Counted from the stretch's first letter, positions 49,811 to 63,600 are shown. The stretch is DNA of 64,000 bases from Gerris lacustris (GCA_951217055.1 OX578280.1:34795628-34859627); one strand, 5' to 3'. Numbers and translations are program-made. Notes: generated from the letters alone by a model not told the origin.

Positions 49811-50639
49811 TATTTAATATCCTTGGCTGTGTTTTTTTCCAATGTGTGATACTCATCATAAAAGAGGTGCAGTTCAATAAACCTTTGCTGTGTCAAGGCC
49901 TTGACAAAGCAGGACTTCCCTGCGATTCAAGCAGACGGCCGGGACATATCTCTGCGACAATGAATCCAAACCAAGAATCTCAATGTGGACTAGGCTTATA
50001 TAACAAAACTAAATCCGATAAAAGCTATATTAAGTTAGAGTAATAACCAACAATGCAGTTAATAGGATGATGCAAGATCTGATAAAGTTTTGAAAAGCAG
50101 GATATTAACTTTAGACTGAAGCGATTAGGAAAGTTTGACACCTAAGTGGGAATCAATCATTAATAATTACTTCTAGAGGAATTGACTGAAATGTTTCCTG
50201 TTGGCACCTTTAATCACTATTTCCTAATGCTTTAACTAACTTAACAAATGCCGTGAAACACTAATTCCATACCATCAAACTTTCCTACTTAATATTTAGT
50301 AAAGTATAGAATATTTCAACTTAATAAGTCAAAGTACAAAAGTACTTAAATAATTATTAATAATAAGTAATATAAAATGCTAGTTAAATGAAATCAAAAT
50401 TATTAATTTAAACATTCATAGTCTAAGTATCAGACAAGAACGTAACTTTTATAGTTAAATAGGGACAAATATTCAACTGTAAAAGCTTGCTTATGTATAA
50501 AATTTGGCACTTATAAGTTAAGTATTCACACACTTATAAGTTATTTAGAGGCAAACCAAAACATTTATGTACGACTATAAATAACTTTAGATATAACTAT
50601 TTTTTTCTAGTGTCTACCACCCCTCAATTTCTCATGGTG
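49811..50639. other. AT-rich, no gene seen
   Basis: A 65-codon frame right after the Helitron (49846-50043) has no recognised motif. Confidence 0.5.
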
Positions 50640-50800
50640 TCCGATTATAAATGCTGTTTGGTTACAAATACTCCAGACACGGAAAGTAATTTAAGATAAA
50701 ATAAATAATTCAGTAACCAAACAACGTTTTCACACAAAATGATTATAATTAAATCAATTGACCGGTTTCGGCTGTTCTAATGCAGCCATATTCTTCAAAT
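50640..50800 (-). repeat. Related repeat: GAAGA...GCCGAAACC motif and a hairpin
   Basis: On the minus strand ttgaagaatatggctg, cattagaa, cagccgaaaccggtc (50798-50757): a GGCTG/CAGCC stem followed by GAAA. Nearby tgtttggttac and gtaaccaaaca form an inverted pair about 50 bp apart. Similar wording (ggctgaaaccgg) lies at 56442-56453. Confidence 0.4.
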
Positions 50801-51159
50801 TAACTACAAACAAAGTAGCAGACTACAATGAGGTAACAATAGATTTTACAACAAGTAAAATAAAATTAAAACCATTACTAAACCTCGTTTATTAACCACA
50901 CCTGTAGTATGAAGAGTCGCTATCACACATTGGTGACCGTCGAGAATCATAAAATAAGTATATAAATTAGATTCCCTCAAGATAAATGTAGGTACTATAA
51001 ATAATATCTAATATATTATATATTTTAAAAATATATTTCTGTCTGAATACATTCAATTTTGATCTGACACTTCTTTCATATATTGGATTGAGCTGATAAT
51101 AAAAATTATCTTAGTTCAATTTTATCATTGATACAAGCATCAAGGTTAACGTCTGTCTG

Positions 51160-51510
51160 GTGGTTAAATTCTGTGTGTGTCTGCATCCAAAAGTCAATTT
51201 ATTTAAGCATAGGCAGGAACTCATAGGAGTAATCTGTTACTCTGTTAGAGTAAGGAGATCACCACATGAACAGAGAAACAACGCACAACCAAATAAGAAA
51301 CCAGTGGAGATCAATGTATGTGGGAAACATGCCTTGAATCGAGAGGACTCGATGAGAGGAACAAGTAAACAACAGCTCACTAGTTTGCTCCCTTCGGTGT
51401 CCCCTTAACATGTTCTTGCATGTCTGTATCTGTGTATCTCCGTCCTCTTAACCTCTTGTACCTGTGGTCAGGTTCCCTCAACATACACTTTGACAATAAA
51501 GGGAAAAGGT
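51160..51510 (+). other. Unrecognised, less AT-rich stretch with an 82-codon open frame
   Basis: An open frame at 51160-51408 has mixed composition, for example RRSPHEQRNNAQ and CGKHALNREDS. It is followed by tttgacaataaaggg, which includes AATAAA (about 51496-51501). It could be a retroelement 3' end or a terminal exon; no family was recognised. A (ctgt)-rich start at 51150 argues for a repeat. Confidence 0.25.
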
Positions 51511-52128
51511 TGCACATAAATTATTCATTAAATTATTATTTAGGTTGTATATTAAATTATAATTAATATAATATATTAATTCAAAACCAAATTAAAATAA
51601 GCAATTCATTCGTGTGAAAAAATTTGAATCATGTGGTTTTATTAAACAAAAATTTTAAATGAATAAAAAACCTAATCAGACATTTAAAGCAACGGGTCCT
51701 TAAACAATATACAACAACTACCTATTATTAACAATTAAAATATAAAAATAATTAAAGCCAATTTAAACAAACTTGAACTGTTTTTCTTTTTTAAAAGAAC
51801 AAAAAAAAAGTAATATTGTTTATCGAAAGGTTTAGGAAAAACACAGAGAAAAACCACTGGACATTGGCAACGGCTAAAGCTCCCAACAGAAGGGATAGGA
51901 CAGTTATTTGCATAGCAACAAACTAAAACTAAACTGCCATACAAGAGAAACCCATTAAAACAGAACCTCAAAGCTGAGTAAAAAAAGGTAAACCTCAAAA
52001 ACACTATATAAGAGAAAAAAAAAACACACATCTACCTGAATTTTTATTTACTTTTGTTTAAACATGGCAAAAACAACTTCTCACCAGACCGAATATTTGA
52101 TGATGGAGAGGATAGTACCACATGTAAA

Positions 52129-52244
52129 CTTGATACTACAAGATCTCGTAAAACTAGATACTACAAGATCACGTAAACTAGATACTACAAGATCACGTAA
52201 AACTAGATACTACAAGATCACGTAAAACTAGATACTACACGATG
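52129..52244 (+). repeat. Minisatellite, 24-25 bp unit, about 4.7 copies
   Basis: ctagatactacaagatcacg plus taaa(a) repeats from 52129, with units starting at 52129, 52154, 52178, 52203 and 52228. The first and last units carry single changes. Confidence 0.95.
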
Positions 52245-54049
52245 CAAGAGGACACTGCAAATCAGTATAAAGGATTTGAAGAAATACATTAGCTTTAACG
52301 TAGGAAGCTTATACGGAGGTAGGAAGCAGTGTGATCATTTAAAAATCATGATTCCATCATTCACTGTGAAACATTATTGATCTAGGGTCTTTATATGTAA
52401 CACTTATATTTAAAATCTATCTAATTATACTACATTTTATCGTTGTGTGGTAGTAATTATTTATTTTAAGAGCGAGTAAGTTGTGGAAAGTTTATGTAGT
52501 AGGTTTTAATTGGGAAAATAAACAGATAAAAACATACTGGGGAAAAAAGTTTTTGTATCATCGATGCATTATATAATAGATCAAAATTATTTTGCATACA
52601 TCTCGTGGCAATTAATTTCTTTGTAAATATAGGACGTAACCTCTATAACAGCCAATTAGGCTGTATTCACAATTTGTCCTACTATCAGGATTCGCAAAAG
52701 AGAGTAACCAAATCAATTAAATGAAATTGCCGAGTCAAGCAATTACATTGTTAACAATAAATCAGTAACATTTTACATATTTTATCAATTAAAAAAATAA
52801 ATTCATTGAAATAGTATATCAAATGAAAAAAAACGCAATAATAAAGTATTTTTCAATCAATTATTTTTACTCGTGTGGAGATACGACTTGGTTAGGAGAC
52901 TGATGATGACAAAAATAAAAAATAAAGTTGGCTTTTTTGTTCAGTATATATATATATAATTATTTTTTTTAGGCTTATTATTTTTCTACATTATTAAAAA
53001 AGTTTTGTAAACAAAGTCAAAGTAGGCCCAGTGATCAATAAATATTGTAACGACTATGTGAGTCATTGCAAACTAAACTCCTTAACTCGGTGCCAGCTAC
53101 TCGTGTCACTATATTTGTAACATTGTTACAGAGTGTTACTCGGATGTGAGCATTTTGCTCACAACTACCAATTAGGATGGTATTGCGAATCATAGATGTT
53201 TATGAAGGGAGGAAAAAGCCCATATAATGTTTATAAACTTATACGAACACCGTATTTTTTATCCTAAAAACCTAAAATAATTTGAGGAATTTTATTTTAA
53301 ACGTTTCTTTTGTCACTTTTTTTAAAATCTAAGAAATTGCGCAACTTATTGCTCTTTGATTATTAATATTTTATAAAGAGAATGGAGTGCATTCATGTCG
53401 TAAAAGCAAATAAATATTGTTTGAGAGTGTTAGTGTAGGTCTTACTTTATGATTTATCAATTTAAACGATAATGTATCAATTCTATAACAAATTAATATT
53501 GTTTTTTATTACTACGTTTCTATTAGCTTGCTCTCTTGTTTGTTTGTTTGTCCAGTACAAATCTTGCAATCGATTTTTAACTAACTTCCCGAGTAGCTAA
53601 ACATTTGAAATTTTTAGAATAGCTCAGAACACGATAACAATGCATTATTTTAATACTTTTAGCCATCATTCAGCATAATTTAATTAGTTTTCAGCACATT
53701 TTGCTGCATGGAAAGTTAGTTCGGAAAAAATCCGCAACTTATTTTATTTGTTTTGACATATCCCATAGTTTTTGCAATCTTCATTTTGACGGGTTTCAAA
53801 TTTGTGAATTTTTATTAAGAGGTAAACATTGAATGACAGCGAAAAATAAACAAAGAAATAAATTAATTGACGTGTGACAAATTCGGATTTATGTATTTTT
53901 TTTTCACTAACATTATATATAACAATGACAATTATATTATCGACATTACATATAATTCAACAGAAAAGTTAAAAACGTAGTATATAAAAAGTTCTTTTTA
54001 TCTTGTAATTATTTCATATAAGCCAGCGCCTTAAAATTGATTTCTTGTT
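52245..54049. other. AT-rich, no gene seen
   Basis: No coding signal. gttgttaca-type short inverted words near 53115 only. Confidence 0.55.
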
Positions 54050-54185
54050 TTACCTCGAGGTATAATTTTTCTGACAATATATGCAAAATTTAATCAAAAT
54101 CGTCTCAGTAGTTTAAGCTATACACGCCTGCACAGCACATACAACAGAAGACATATAAATGACAGAAATATTTGATTATCTTACT
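54050..54185 (+). repeat. Dispersed family B, fragment
   Basis: gcaaaatttaatcaaaatcg, agtttaagctatacacgcct and gcacagcac match the 3' part of family B. Confidence 0.5.
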
Positions 54186-54448
54186 TTTTACTTTAATTCC
54201 ACCTTTTATTTTATTTATTTATTGGGTTTTCCATCTAATTATTTAATTCATGGTATTAGCAATTTTATTTAATTTGCGTATTATATCTAAATAATTGAGC
54301 TTTTATATTATTTTTTATTAACTTAGTTTTTTTTTTTCATCAAATTTACATGTCATTTTGATTATATTTAGTTATGATTAATTATTTTATTGCTGGTTTT
54401 TTACGCTTACTTAATTTAATTTCTTATTTTGTTTTTACTGCGGAAAAA

Positions 54449-55165
54449 TACCAATACGGCACCCCTTCCTCGAAAACAGTCCAAAAGTGATAGGTCAATC
54501 GCACAAAGGAAGCCGATGGATCCCTTTTAATCCGAAAAAATGTTAAAAAAAACAAAACAAAGTAGAGTCCAGTACCGCACACTTTACATCACATAATTTA
54601 TGTAAATTGAAATGGAATACACAATAGTTTTGTCACGAACTACTGAACACGATATTTTGGTATGTGAGAACTTAAAATACAGATATTTGAGGGCCTTAAA
54701 ATCTGGTTTATTAGTGTGGCGGTTTGTTAAAAAACTGTGTTGTGTTACCATCCATGCAGACTGTGACAAGCAAAATACATTGAACACAACAGGCTTAAAC
54801 CGACACAACTCTGACCTTAAAATTGAAGTTGACCCAGCAAGCTTAAAATTACAAGAAATAAAAAGTAAATGTAAACGGAAAGCAGAGTCAGATTTAACTG
54901 AGAGACCAAGAAAAATTATTAGATTAGAAGTGGCTACTGGAGAAAATAATATTAGAAAGAGGATGTGTCAATATTCTTAGACTTCAAATTATATGGCTAA
55001 ATATATTTGCAATTTAAGAAGTATGCGGTTTTGGTAACATATACATTTTTACCTGAGTCATATCATTTTTATACCTGGTTTTATACCTGCTGCTGAGTGG
55101 TTTACCTGAAGTGTGCTATTAAACATAGGTGCGGAAATGGTCCTGTGCGGATTCGGTATATAACC
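54449..55165 (+). mobile_element. Possible MULE-like element around the FLYWCH ORF
   Basis: Left of the ORF ataccaatacggcac, and right of it the inverse of ataccgaatccgcac, form weak inverted ends. ccgcac-type motifs recur on both sides (near 54570, 55135 and 55155). No convincing target duplication was found, so the limits are tentative. Confidence 0.35.
54612..54980 (+). pseudogene. FLYWCH-type zinc finger, N-terminal fragment of a MULE-associated protein
   Basis: Seen: a 122-codon open frame. Residues about 22-66 (KYRYLRALKSGLLVWRF, then NTTGLNRHNSD) follow the FLYWCH pattern of Tyr, Trp-x-Cys, Cys and His-x-His. The following KRKAESDLTERPRKI matches the linker after FLYWCH in insect MULE proteins. 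Known: FLYWCH fingers bind DNA and often precede a MULE transposase. Odd: the Trp-x-Cys cysteine is Phe and the final His-x-His is broken, so zinc binding is doubtful. No transposase follows before the stop. Start: the first Met; a true start further upstream or a splice is possible. Probably a decayed transposon ORF and not a host gene. Confidence 0.7.
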
Positions 55166-55299
55166 TTAACCGCTTCGTCTAATTGTTTTGACTCATGTCA
55201 CTTGCTTCATTAATTGATAACGATCATTCTTCTTAATGGGTTATTTATTTATTTAGTTTTTTTTTTTAAGTTTTGCTATTATTAACTGGTTTATCACCT

Positions 55300-55385
55300 A
55301 CTGATTGTTCTTAGGCACTGATGATGGCCTTATGAAGGCTGAAAGTTAATTTGACTAATAAAAAAGTTTAATTTACGAGAGACAA
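55300..55385 (+). repeat. Repeat with hammerhead-like core, copy 2
   Basis: cactgatgatggccttatga then aggctgaaag (core 55318-55344), with a potential 3-bp stem III (agt / act around taatttg) and then TA. Strands flanking the core do not pair well as stem I, so self-cleavage is unlikely in this copy. Confidence 0.5.
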
Positions 55386-56279
55386 TTTTATTATTCCTTA
55401 ATACAAATATGTTCAAAAATATATTATTTTATTGTTTATTTTAATTATTTTCACTAAATGGAAGTAATCAATTTTTAAGTTTCACGATATACATTTCACA
55501 TTTTCATAATTCATGTTTTGTTTTTTTTCAAATAAATTCTAAAGCTATTTACAGGGAAATTGAAACACAAACTATACAAAAGCTAAGAATATAATATCCG
55601 TGTAGAACTATAATTTACAAAACGATTACAACCCACGACTTCTCATCCTAGTTTTGTAACAACACCTGGGACTCTTGCATCTGCTTTGAATTGATTGGTC
55701 ATTTGGTAATTCTCAGGTACAAAGCTCTATTTATACCAAATGAAAAATAAATTAACCAAAAAAAAAAGAACAGAAAAGCAGCACAACTAGGATAGTGAAA
55801 ACTAACGTATCTATTTTGCTATTTTATATTTAAATAATTTGTAGGAAATATAAAAGTTATGCATTTTTAAGTATTAGGTGAGAATTGGCGAAATTATACT
55901 AAAATTGACGTTTAATATACCAGACTATCTTTATCTAATAAGTTATTTTATTCCTGATTCTATTACTAGTACGTATCTTAAATTATTTTGACCTTTTCCA
56001 AAAATGTCAGGAATTAATTCTTTTAACTATTTTACCCACTAAGAACTCAAATAGTTACCCAATATAATAAAAGAAAACTTGCTTGAGGTTAAGCTTTTAT
56101 ATAATAAAGTAACTTTTAGTAAGAATACGTATTTTTTTATGGGTGACCTCTTTGACCAGACACTTCTACTGCCTGGTTCACCACATTGCTGTTTCTTAAT
56201 GCTATTTTATAAATCTAAATATTTGTATTTACCATGTAAAAAGTTCGTTGTATTGACTAAGATTTTGTGGAATTCAAAC
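55386..56279. other. Probable GPCR intron, AT-rich
   Basis: It lies 3' of the receptor exon on the minus strand. No TM7 (NPxxY-type) exon was found on that strand here. Confidence 0.45.
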
Positions 56280-56558
56280 ATAATGAATCGTTTATATCAC
56301 TTGTTGAAATAAATGAAAAACAGAGAAATATAAGTCAATCTAGACATAAGTCATAGAAATAAATATAAGTCACTGAAGATAGCCGTCATATTTTATATTT
56401 GTTCTATAGTGTTATAAACTGTTATATTTTGGTATTTTAGAGGCTGAAACCGGCCTGATTTGTATTAAATTAAAACTGTGGTATAGACCAATAAACATAT
56501 ATTTTACAAGTACAGTGTTTTTCATTTATTTCAACAAGTGATATAAACGATTCATTAT
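56280..56558. mobile_element. Palindromic MITE with 42-bp arms in the GPCR downstream intron
   Basis: Positions 56280-56321 and 56517-56558 are reverse complements over 42 bases (ataatgaatcgtttatatca at the outer end). The 195-bp interior includes ggctgaaaccgg and is AT-rich. It lies about 150 bp 3' of the receptor exon donor. No transposase is present. The superfamily is not recognised and no clear target duplication was seen. Confidence 0.7.
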
Positions 56559-56703
56559 ATTTACCATGTAATATTTACCTTTTTTTCTATAATGCGTACA
56601 AAAAAAGTTAATAGATTTATCCTGATGTCAAATATAAAAAAAGAAGAACAGCATTACCTTCATATTACTAAATTGTAGTTTTGCAAATTTAAACAATAAT
56701 AAT

Positions 56704-56709
56704 TCTGAC
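56704..56709 (-). promoter_or_regulatory. Splice donor of the GPCR exon
   Basis: On the minus strand the exon ends CCC ATA CAG and is followed by gtcaga. The CAG|GT junction is good but position +3 is C instead of a purine, so the donor is of medium strength. Homology to the receptor family stops at this point, which supports the boundary. Confidence 0.75.
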
Positions 56710-56889
56710 CTGTATGGGAAACCAGCTGACAGCAAAAACAGCAACAACGACAAGAACCATAAGTGTGACTCTTCTTCTGCCTTGCCTGCCTTGAGTAATG
56801 ACACCAGACCATAGCCTGATAAGCATGCAGAGGTAGAGAATGACGATCAGTGCAAGTGGTACAACATAGGAAGTCATGAAGAACGATAT
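56710..56889 (-). CDS. Internal exon of an allatostatin-A receptor-like GPCR (TM5-ICL3-TM6)
   Basis: Seen: read on the minus strand, 60 codons without a stop run from ISFFMTSYVVP to AVSWFPIQ. Residues about 1-24 form a hydrophobic segment with the TM5 proline at residue 11. Residues 25-40 are a short basic third intracellular loop (RLWSGV, then GRQGRRRVT). Residues 41-60 are TM6, with the toggle tryptophan and helix-kink proline in SWFP. Known: the RLW motif after TM5, a short basic loop ending KRVT or RRVT, and a CWxPIQ-type end of TM6 are features of insect allatostatin-A (galanin-like) receptors, Gq/Gi-coupled plasma-membrane receptors for FGL-amide peptides. The usual Cys before Trp is Ser here. 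Both exon edges fall between codons (phase 0). Inferred: family confidence is high and the exact subtype moderate; another galanin- or somatostatin-like peptide receptor is possible. The exons for TM1-4 should lie at higher coordinates and TM7 at lower ones; neither was recognised. Confidence 0.85.
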
Positions 56890-56912
56890 CTGAAAAATAA
56901 GAGAAAACAAAA
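56890..56912 (-). promoter_or_regulatory. Splice acceptor of the GPCR exon
   Basis: On the minus strand the exon is preceded by a pyrimidine-rich run ending ctcttatttttcag, a textbook 3' splice site directly before ATA TCG TTC. An upstream in-frame Met lies inside this intron tract and is not a start codon. Confidence 0.85.
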
Positions 56913-57689
56913 GTAGAATTAAATATCAATGGTCACATTTTGCAGGGGAAACTTAATAGCCAATTCTATAGCCTAGATTTCTGCGGTAAGTTTAATAAGT
57001 CTAGACCATGCGGAGGAGACTGCGTCAAAGATTTTGAGAATTTCAAGGGTTTCGAAACTACTGCAGTTGCTCATGATGAGAATTATTTGCAACTCAGTCA
57101 GTTTAAAATGACTGTGTGTGAGCAATGATCCCACTAATATGTTAAAATCGTTGGCATACATAATCTATGACGCGGTCTCCTCCAGAATATCTAGATTAAC
57201 TTTATCGCCGACTTAAATTTATCCATAAATACTTAACATTGAGGTATAAATCTCTATTTAAACCGACCTCTATAAATAAATGATCAAAGAGAATATGTTA
57301 CGTTTGAACATAGAGCATATAAAAATATATAATTAACTCTGGTCCAGGAATTCATGGACTTATAGATATAAAGAAGGAGGAGTTGAAATCTAGACTGATT
57401 CATAGTTTGGAAAATTCCTATATACAATGTCAGTTCCCATGAGTTTTTGCAGCATCAGGTGTGGTTATAAAAGTTAGACGAGTAGCCGATTGCGGTTAAA
57501 CAATAACCCCTTAGGAGATCAACTTGTTTTCCAGTATCATGGTACAAACGTCAATATGTCTAGGGTTTCGATTTCGAGGCAAGACACGTACGACTTTACT
57601 GACCTCAGAGAAGGAAATGTCAAGGGACTGAAATCCCCGTCCAGTAATGACTAAAGTAAATCACAACAAAAGAGTGATTTTTTATATTC
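56913..57689. other. Probable GPCR intron upstream of the exon
   Basis: No further receptor exon was recognised on the minus strand. Short frames at 56940-57161 on both strands are not similar to GPCR loops. Confidence 0.5.
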
Positions 57690-58040
57690 TTTGTAAAAAA
57701 CGTTTTATTTTCATTGTATAAAGTTTAAACACTGTGGAAGGTTTATCAATCCAGGTAAGTAAATAGTTTGTAGAGAGCATTAACAATCACAGCTAGCATT
57801 ACCATGATAAATATGGACTCAGTCAGTTTGTTTGTCAACCAATAACCCTAAATTGTATGAGGATAAATAAAGATTTTAGAAGTGAAACTTCTTTTGGCGC
57901 GGTAGAGTAAATTGGCCTGGATGAAACGACATTGCATGTAACGAGTTAGCCACCTGTAAAGTAATCTTTCACTTGAACGAGCCTCGATCCACCGACCTCT
58001 GATTCAGCAGGCATAAGTGCTAACCATTGAACCACGGAGG
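57690..58040 (-). mobile_element. tRNA-derived SINE with recognisable A and B boxes
   Basis: On the minus strand the head reads cctccgtggttcaatggtta then gcac (A box, 58040 to about 58017), then ggtcggtggatcgaggc (B box, about 57992-57976), spaced as in a tRNA. The 7-bp acceptor stem has no partner, so it is not a tRNA gene. The body runs to an A-rich end (tgaaaataaaacg) near 57700. It would lie on the 5' side of the receptor exon, in the same orientation. Confidence 0.6.
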
Positions 58041-58321
58041 TGTAGATGATTGTTCAATACACAAAATTGGTACATAAGCGTAAACATTATGAACATTATA
58101 ATAATGTAATAAACATAAATGTTATTTTCATGTTTTTTCTTCATTATTCACTAAAACATCTGGAGGTTATTTTTGATATAATATCCCAATTCATCAAAAT
58201 CGAATAGGTATAATTATCAATATGTGGGCTTTGGCAAAAATGATGATGAATAGGCTGAGGAAAATGGCATCGTCCAATTCATTATACTATGTACATTTTA
58301 TATTACATATATATGTATATG

Positions 58322-60009
<1,688 letters not shown>

Positions 60010-60600
60010 TTGGTGTGGCACATAGCTTCCTCGCATCCTATCACGTACTTTATTGATTTTATGCTTTTACAAGCCACTGTCTAATTTGTATAATTGTTTT
60101 CCCCGTTTTTTTAATCTGTCAAAATTGTTTTAATTTTTTACATGAATTAAAGTATCAAATTAGCAAAAGTTAATGAGAGCAGATGGTTCAAATAAATCCG
60201 TGGTTATCTGAGGGTTACTTTGGATAAACTATAAAAGTTTCAAACAAATCAGATAAGTATTTTTGAAGCTATAATAGTAAATAAATGTATGTATGTGCGT
60301 ATCTGCAAGAGATACAAATGAGAGCAGAAGGATGAAACTTATATGGGACTAGCAATGAGCTAATTATGTTCTACCATATAAAATTAATCGGACATGTCGT
60401 TTTTAAGATATGTTGGTTGGCAAAAATTAAGCGACTGAACTACACGGAACCAAAAATGTTCCCTGATGTGTGAAACGGATTTCTGTCTTGGAATTTTTGA
60501 AATCAGAGACCTAAAATCTTTTCGTTCTTCAGAACGATCACATAGCTTCCGTTACCTTCGGTAAGTTCGGATGCAAAATTAGATATATTGACTGGAATAA
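60010..60600 (+). repeat. Dispersed family A, longest copy
   Basis: It begins gtgtggcacatagcttcctc and ends acatagcttccgttaccttc then ggtaag. Both ends carry cacatagcttcc, but in the same direction. No coding frame. A 3-kb unrecognised stretch follows. Confidence 0.7.
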
Positions 60601-63600
60601 TAATAAAAGGTGTATATTTCTGTTTTGGCAATACATAAGTGCGGGTCTGGTCAGATTTATAACTGGTGAAAAGCTATTTCATAAGTGTATACAATAAATT
60701 TACATTCTTATTTTTTATAAAGTAACTCAACATAATATAATCATATATACAAATACACGACATAGTATAACTGTGCTACTTTCCCAATGCTATAAACTTT
60801 TTTTATATACTGAAACAAAACATATATTCACTATCTATGGAACCCTAAATTACATTTACAACTTGTCCAAACAAAGGTTTTTAAATACATATCACCTTAA
60901 TCCTTTTTTCGTTTAAATTATGGCATAGTGTTAAAATATTTTAACCCTTTATTAACGCTTTGTTTTCATCCAAGAAACGTTCCTGTATATCTAACCAACA
61001 CCTTATTAACAAAATATTGTAACTAAATTGAACATAACTTCTCATTTGGATAATTATAAATTTAAGAAGACGTGGTGGTTTCATAATGAGAAACCCTTTG
61101 AAAGTTTATTAACATTCAAACCACAATTAAATTACTGTTTAATTAAGAATTTATGTGAATCTTGATATACCATTTCCAGTAAGTTGGGAGTCTCGAAATA
61201 GTTTAAGGAATTTCTAGATTGTCGCTAACTTTATTATAAGCGAAACAATAATTGAAATTCCACCGAAACTTTATAGCAGAGAACTTTTCGTATCGATTTC
61301 AATACCAGGAATGATATATAAGGGAGTTAGAAATAGGTTAATAGTGTTAGGACTGAATTAGGGTCTGTGAGCAGATTACCTAAGCCTATAGACATAGAGT
61401 GAGAGTATGAGAAGAGGTAATTTAGTAATTAGCACACAGAACAGAGAGGCTTTAGTTTGTCAAATTACCAATAAGCAGACGTGCCAAAGTGGATTTTCCC
61501 CATGTTGATTAATTAAATGTATATAGGGTTAAGCAAGGTGCGTGAGTCATGCAATGTTTACAATATTCTGTTTTTACAAGGTGTGGGGTGGGTAGCATCA
61601 TATTATAAGCCTGAAGAGTCGAATAAGCTTCAGGTAGTCGAATAGTAAACTCCAGAAAGTATTCATTGATCAACATGGGATTAAAATTAACTAAAATTCT
61701 CGAATTAGAATTACCTAATGTACAAATATAATAAAGCCTCCAAGTACAAGGTGGGGGTCCCTCAAAGACCCCAGAGTCACTTTATTCCTTCTGTGCATAT
61801 TATGGCATCTTGCCCCGACCGCTGCTTATGTATCTACTAGTACGTGTCTACTACTAATTTTAAGTTGCTTAAAATTAAGTACAAAAGCATTGAAAACAAC
61901 ACGAATGCTCTTTGAAAACTCAATATCTGGGTAGAAAAATATATTTTATCTTTTCACGGCAGCAAAATTAAGCATTACTTAAATGTTTTTAGGCTGGAAA
62001 GTAATTGAAAAAGTCAGGGAAATACATCCCTGTCAACGAAGGAAAAGTAAAGTGTTTACCAGTGCGTGCCATAACGTATAATTTTGTTTGTGTTTAGTTT
62101 TAGTATAATTTTTGTTATTTTAATATGTTTACCTAAGCTTCCATGTTTACCTAAATAGTACGTGAGTAGATAAAATATGGTATGCAAGAAGGCAGCAAAA
62201 GAATCATTTCAGCCTTGTGTATTTGTCAATTGGGTATATTACCTGCCTCGGCAGTTAATTTTCATAGCCTGTCCTCGCCTCTGGCTCGGAGGCTAACTTA
62301 ATCACTCGTCAGTAAAATTCCATTTTGCTGCCTAGTTACAGTTGAAAATTGTCATAAATAACAATTTTCCATGTTTTTCAGCAACCTTTATATTTATTTT
62401 TATGACGAACGAGTAAAAATCGAGATATGGTCCAAAAAAAATTGTTTGATCCATTTAGCGTGCCCTATATAATTATTTTTTATAAAACATGAATCAACCT
62501 GTATAATACTTATGTATGATGTCATTCAGTTTAATTAGATGCCTATAAGCATTTTTAGTATTCTTTGTTAGTATATTCCAGAACATATTTATTCATTAAC
62601 TTTTACTTTTCGTATTATGTTTAGTTTTATCAACTCTTTGCACATATTTGCTAATTATTTTATGGTTTCTTTTTTCTTCACACATACTCTATGAAAATAG
62701 ATCAAACGAAGTTATACCATTAAAATTATTTATCATTGATTATAAAAATGATAACCAGCGATATTGACATGGGGTCTAGCCAGATTCCACCTAGTATTCT
62801 ACCTTTAATAATTTTAACTTTGAATAACACAAATATAGACATTATAAGGGTAAAGATATGAAGGAGTTTGACGATACATAGAAACCGGGATGTTTATTCT
62901 ATTTATATCATGCTTTAATGTAAAGAGATTTTAAATATTGTACCAAGGCTTGCAGGTATTAAGCACTTCTAAGTATTCCCCTTTGCCTTCAACCGAATCA
63001 CATAAATGCTAATATTAAATTCAACATAAATTGAAGTGTAATATCACTAAGGATACATATTAATTCTGCATTATTAAACTTAATAAGTCTGAAATTCGTA
63101 CTTTAATTATCGATCTCCAGACTTACATGCATATGTGAAATAGTCCAAAAATATATTGCACTTCTAAATATTGATAAAACAATTCTTCTCTTTTTAAATA
63201 TGAAAGCATTCAATAACATTATGGAAATTCTAAAGTGTATATATTGATAAATGTCAGAGATTAATAGGCTGGAAAACGCTTTACATTTTACAGGAAATAG
63301 ATAAATTTATTTTCAAATAGAAAGATAATAACAGTAGAGTTGGATGTGCAACAAGCGCCCCATTATACAATACATTGTAAACGAAAATTGAGTGAATGAG
63401 TATTTGGTAATCCAATGGTAAATATTGACTTTATACATCGTTTACATATCAGACGGTCGATAATATCTGAATAATTTAGCATTATTAGAATAAATGTGTA
63501 CTTTAAACATCACTACTCATTTCAAACACAAAAATACCATTTAGTTGATAAAGAAAAATAAGAGGAAATATCCCCTCGTATCTCTCTGGTTTGTAAACTT

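Noticed and set aside
51735..52031. A 98-codon minus-strand ORF, possible membrane protein
   Set aside because: Phe/Tyr-rich from A-rich DNA on the opposite strand; no motif, splice site or start context.
58021..58040. A real tRNA gene on the minus strand
   Set aside because: A- and B-box-like sequences are present but the acceptor stem has no 3' partner; a SINE head fits better.
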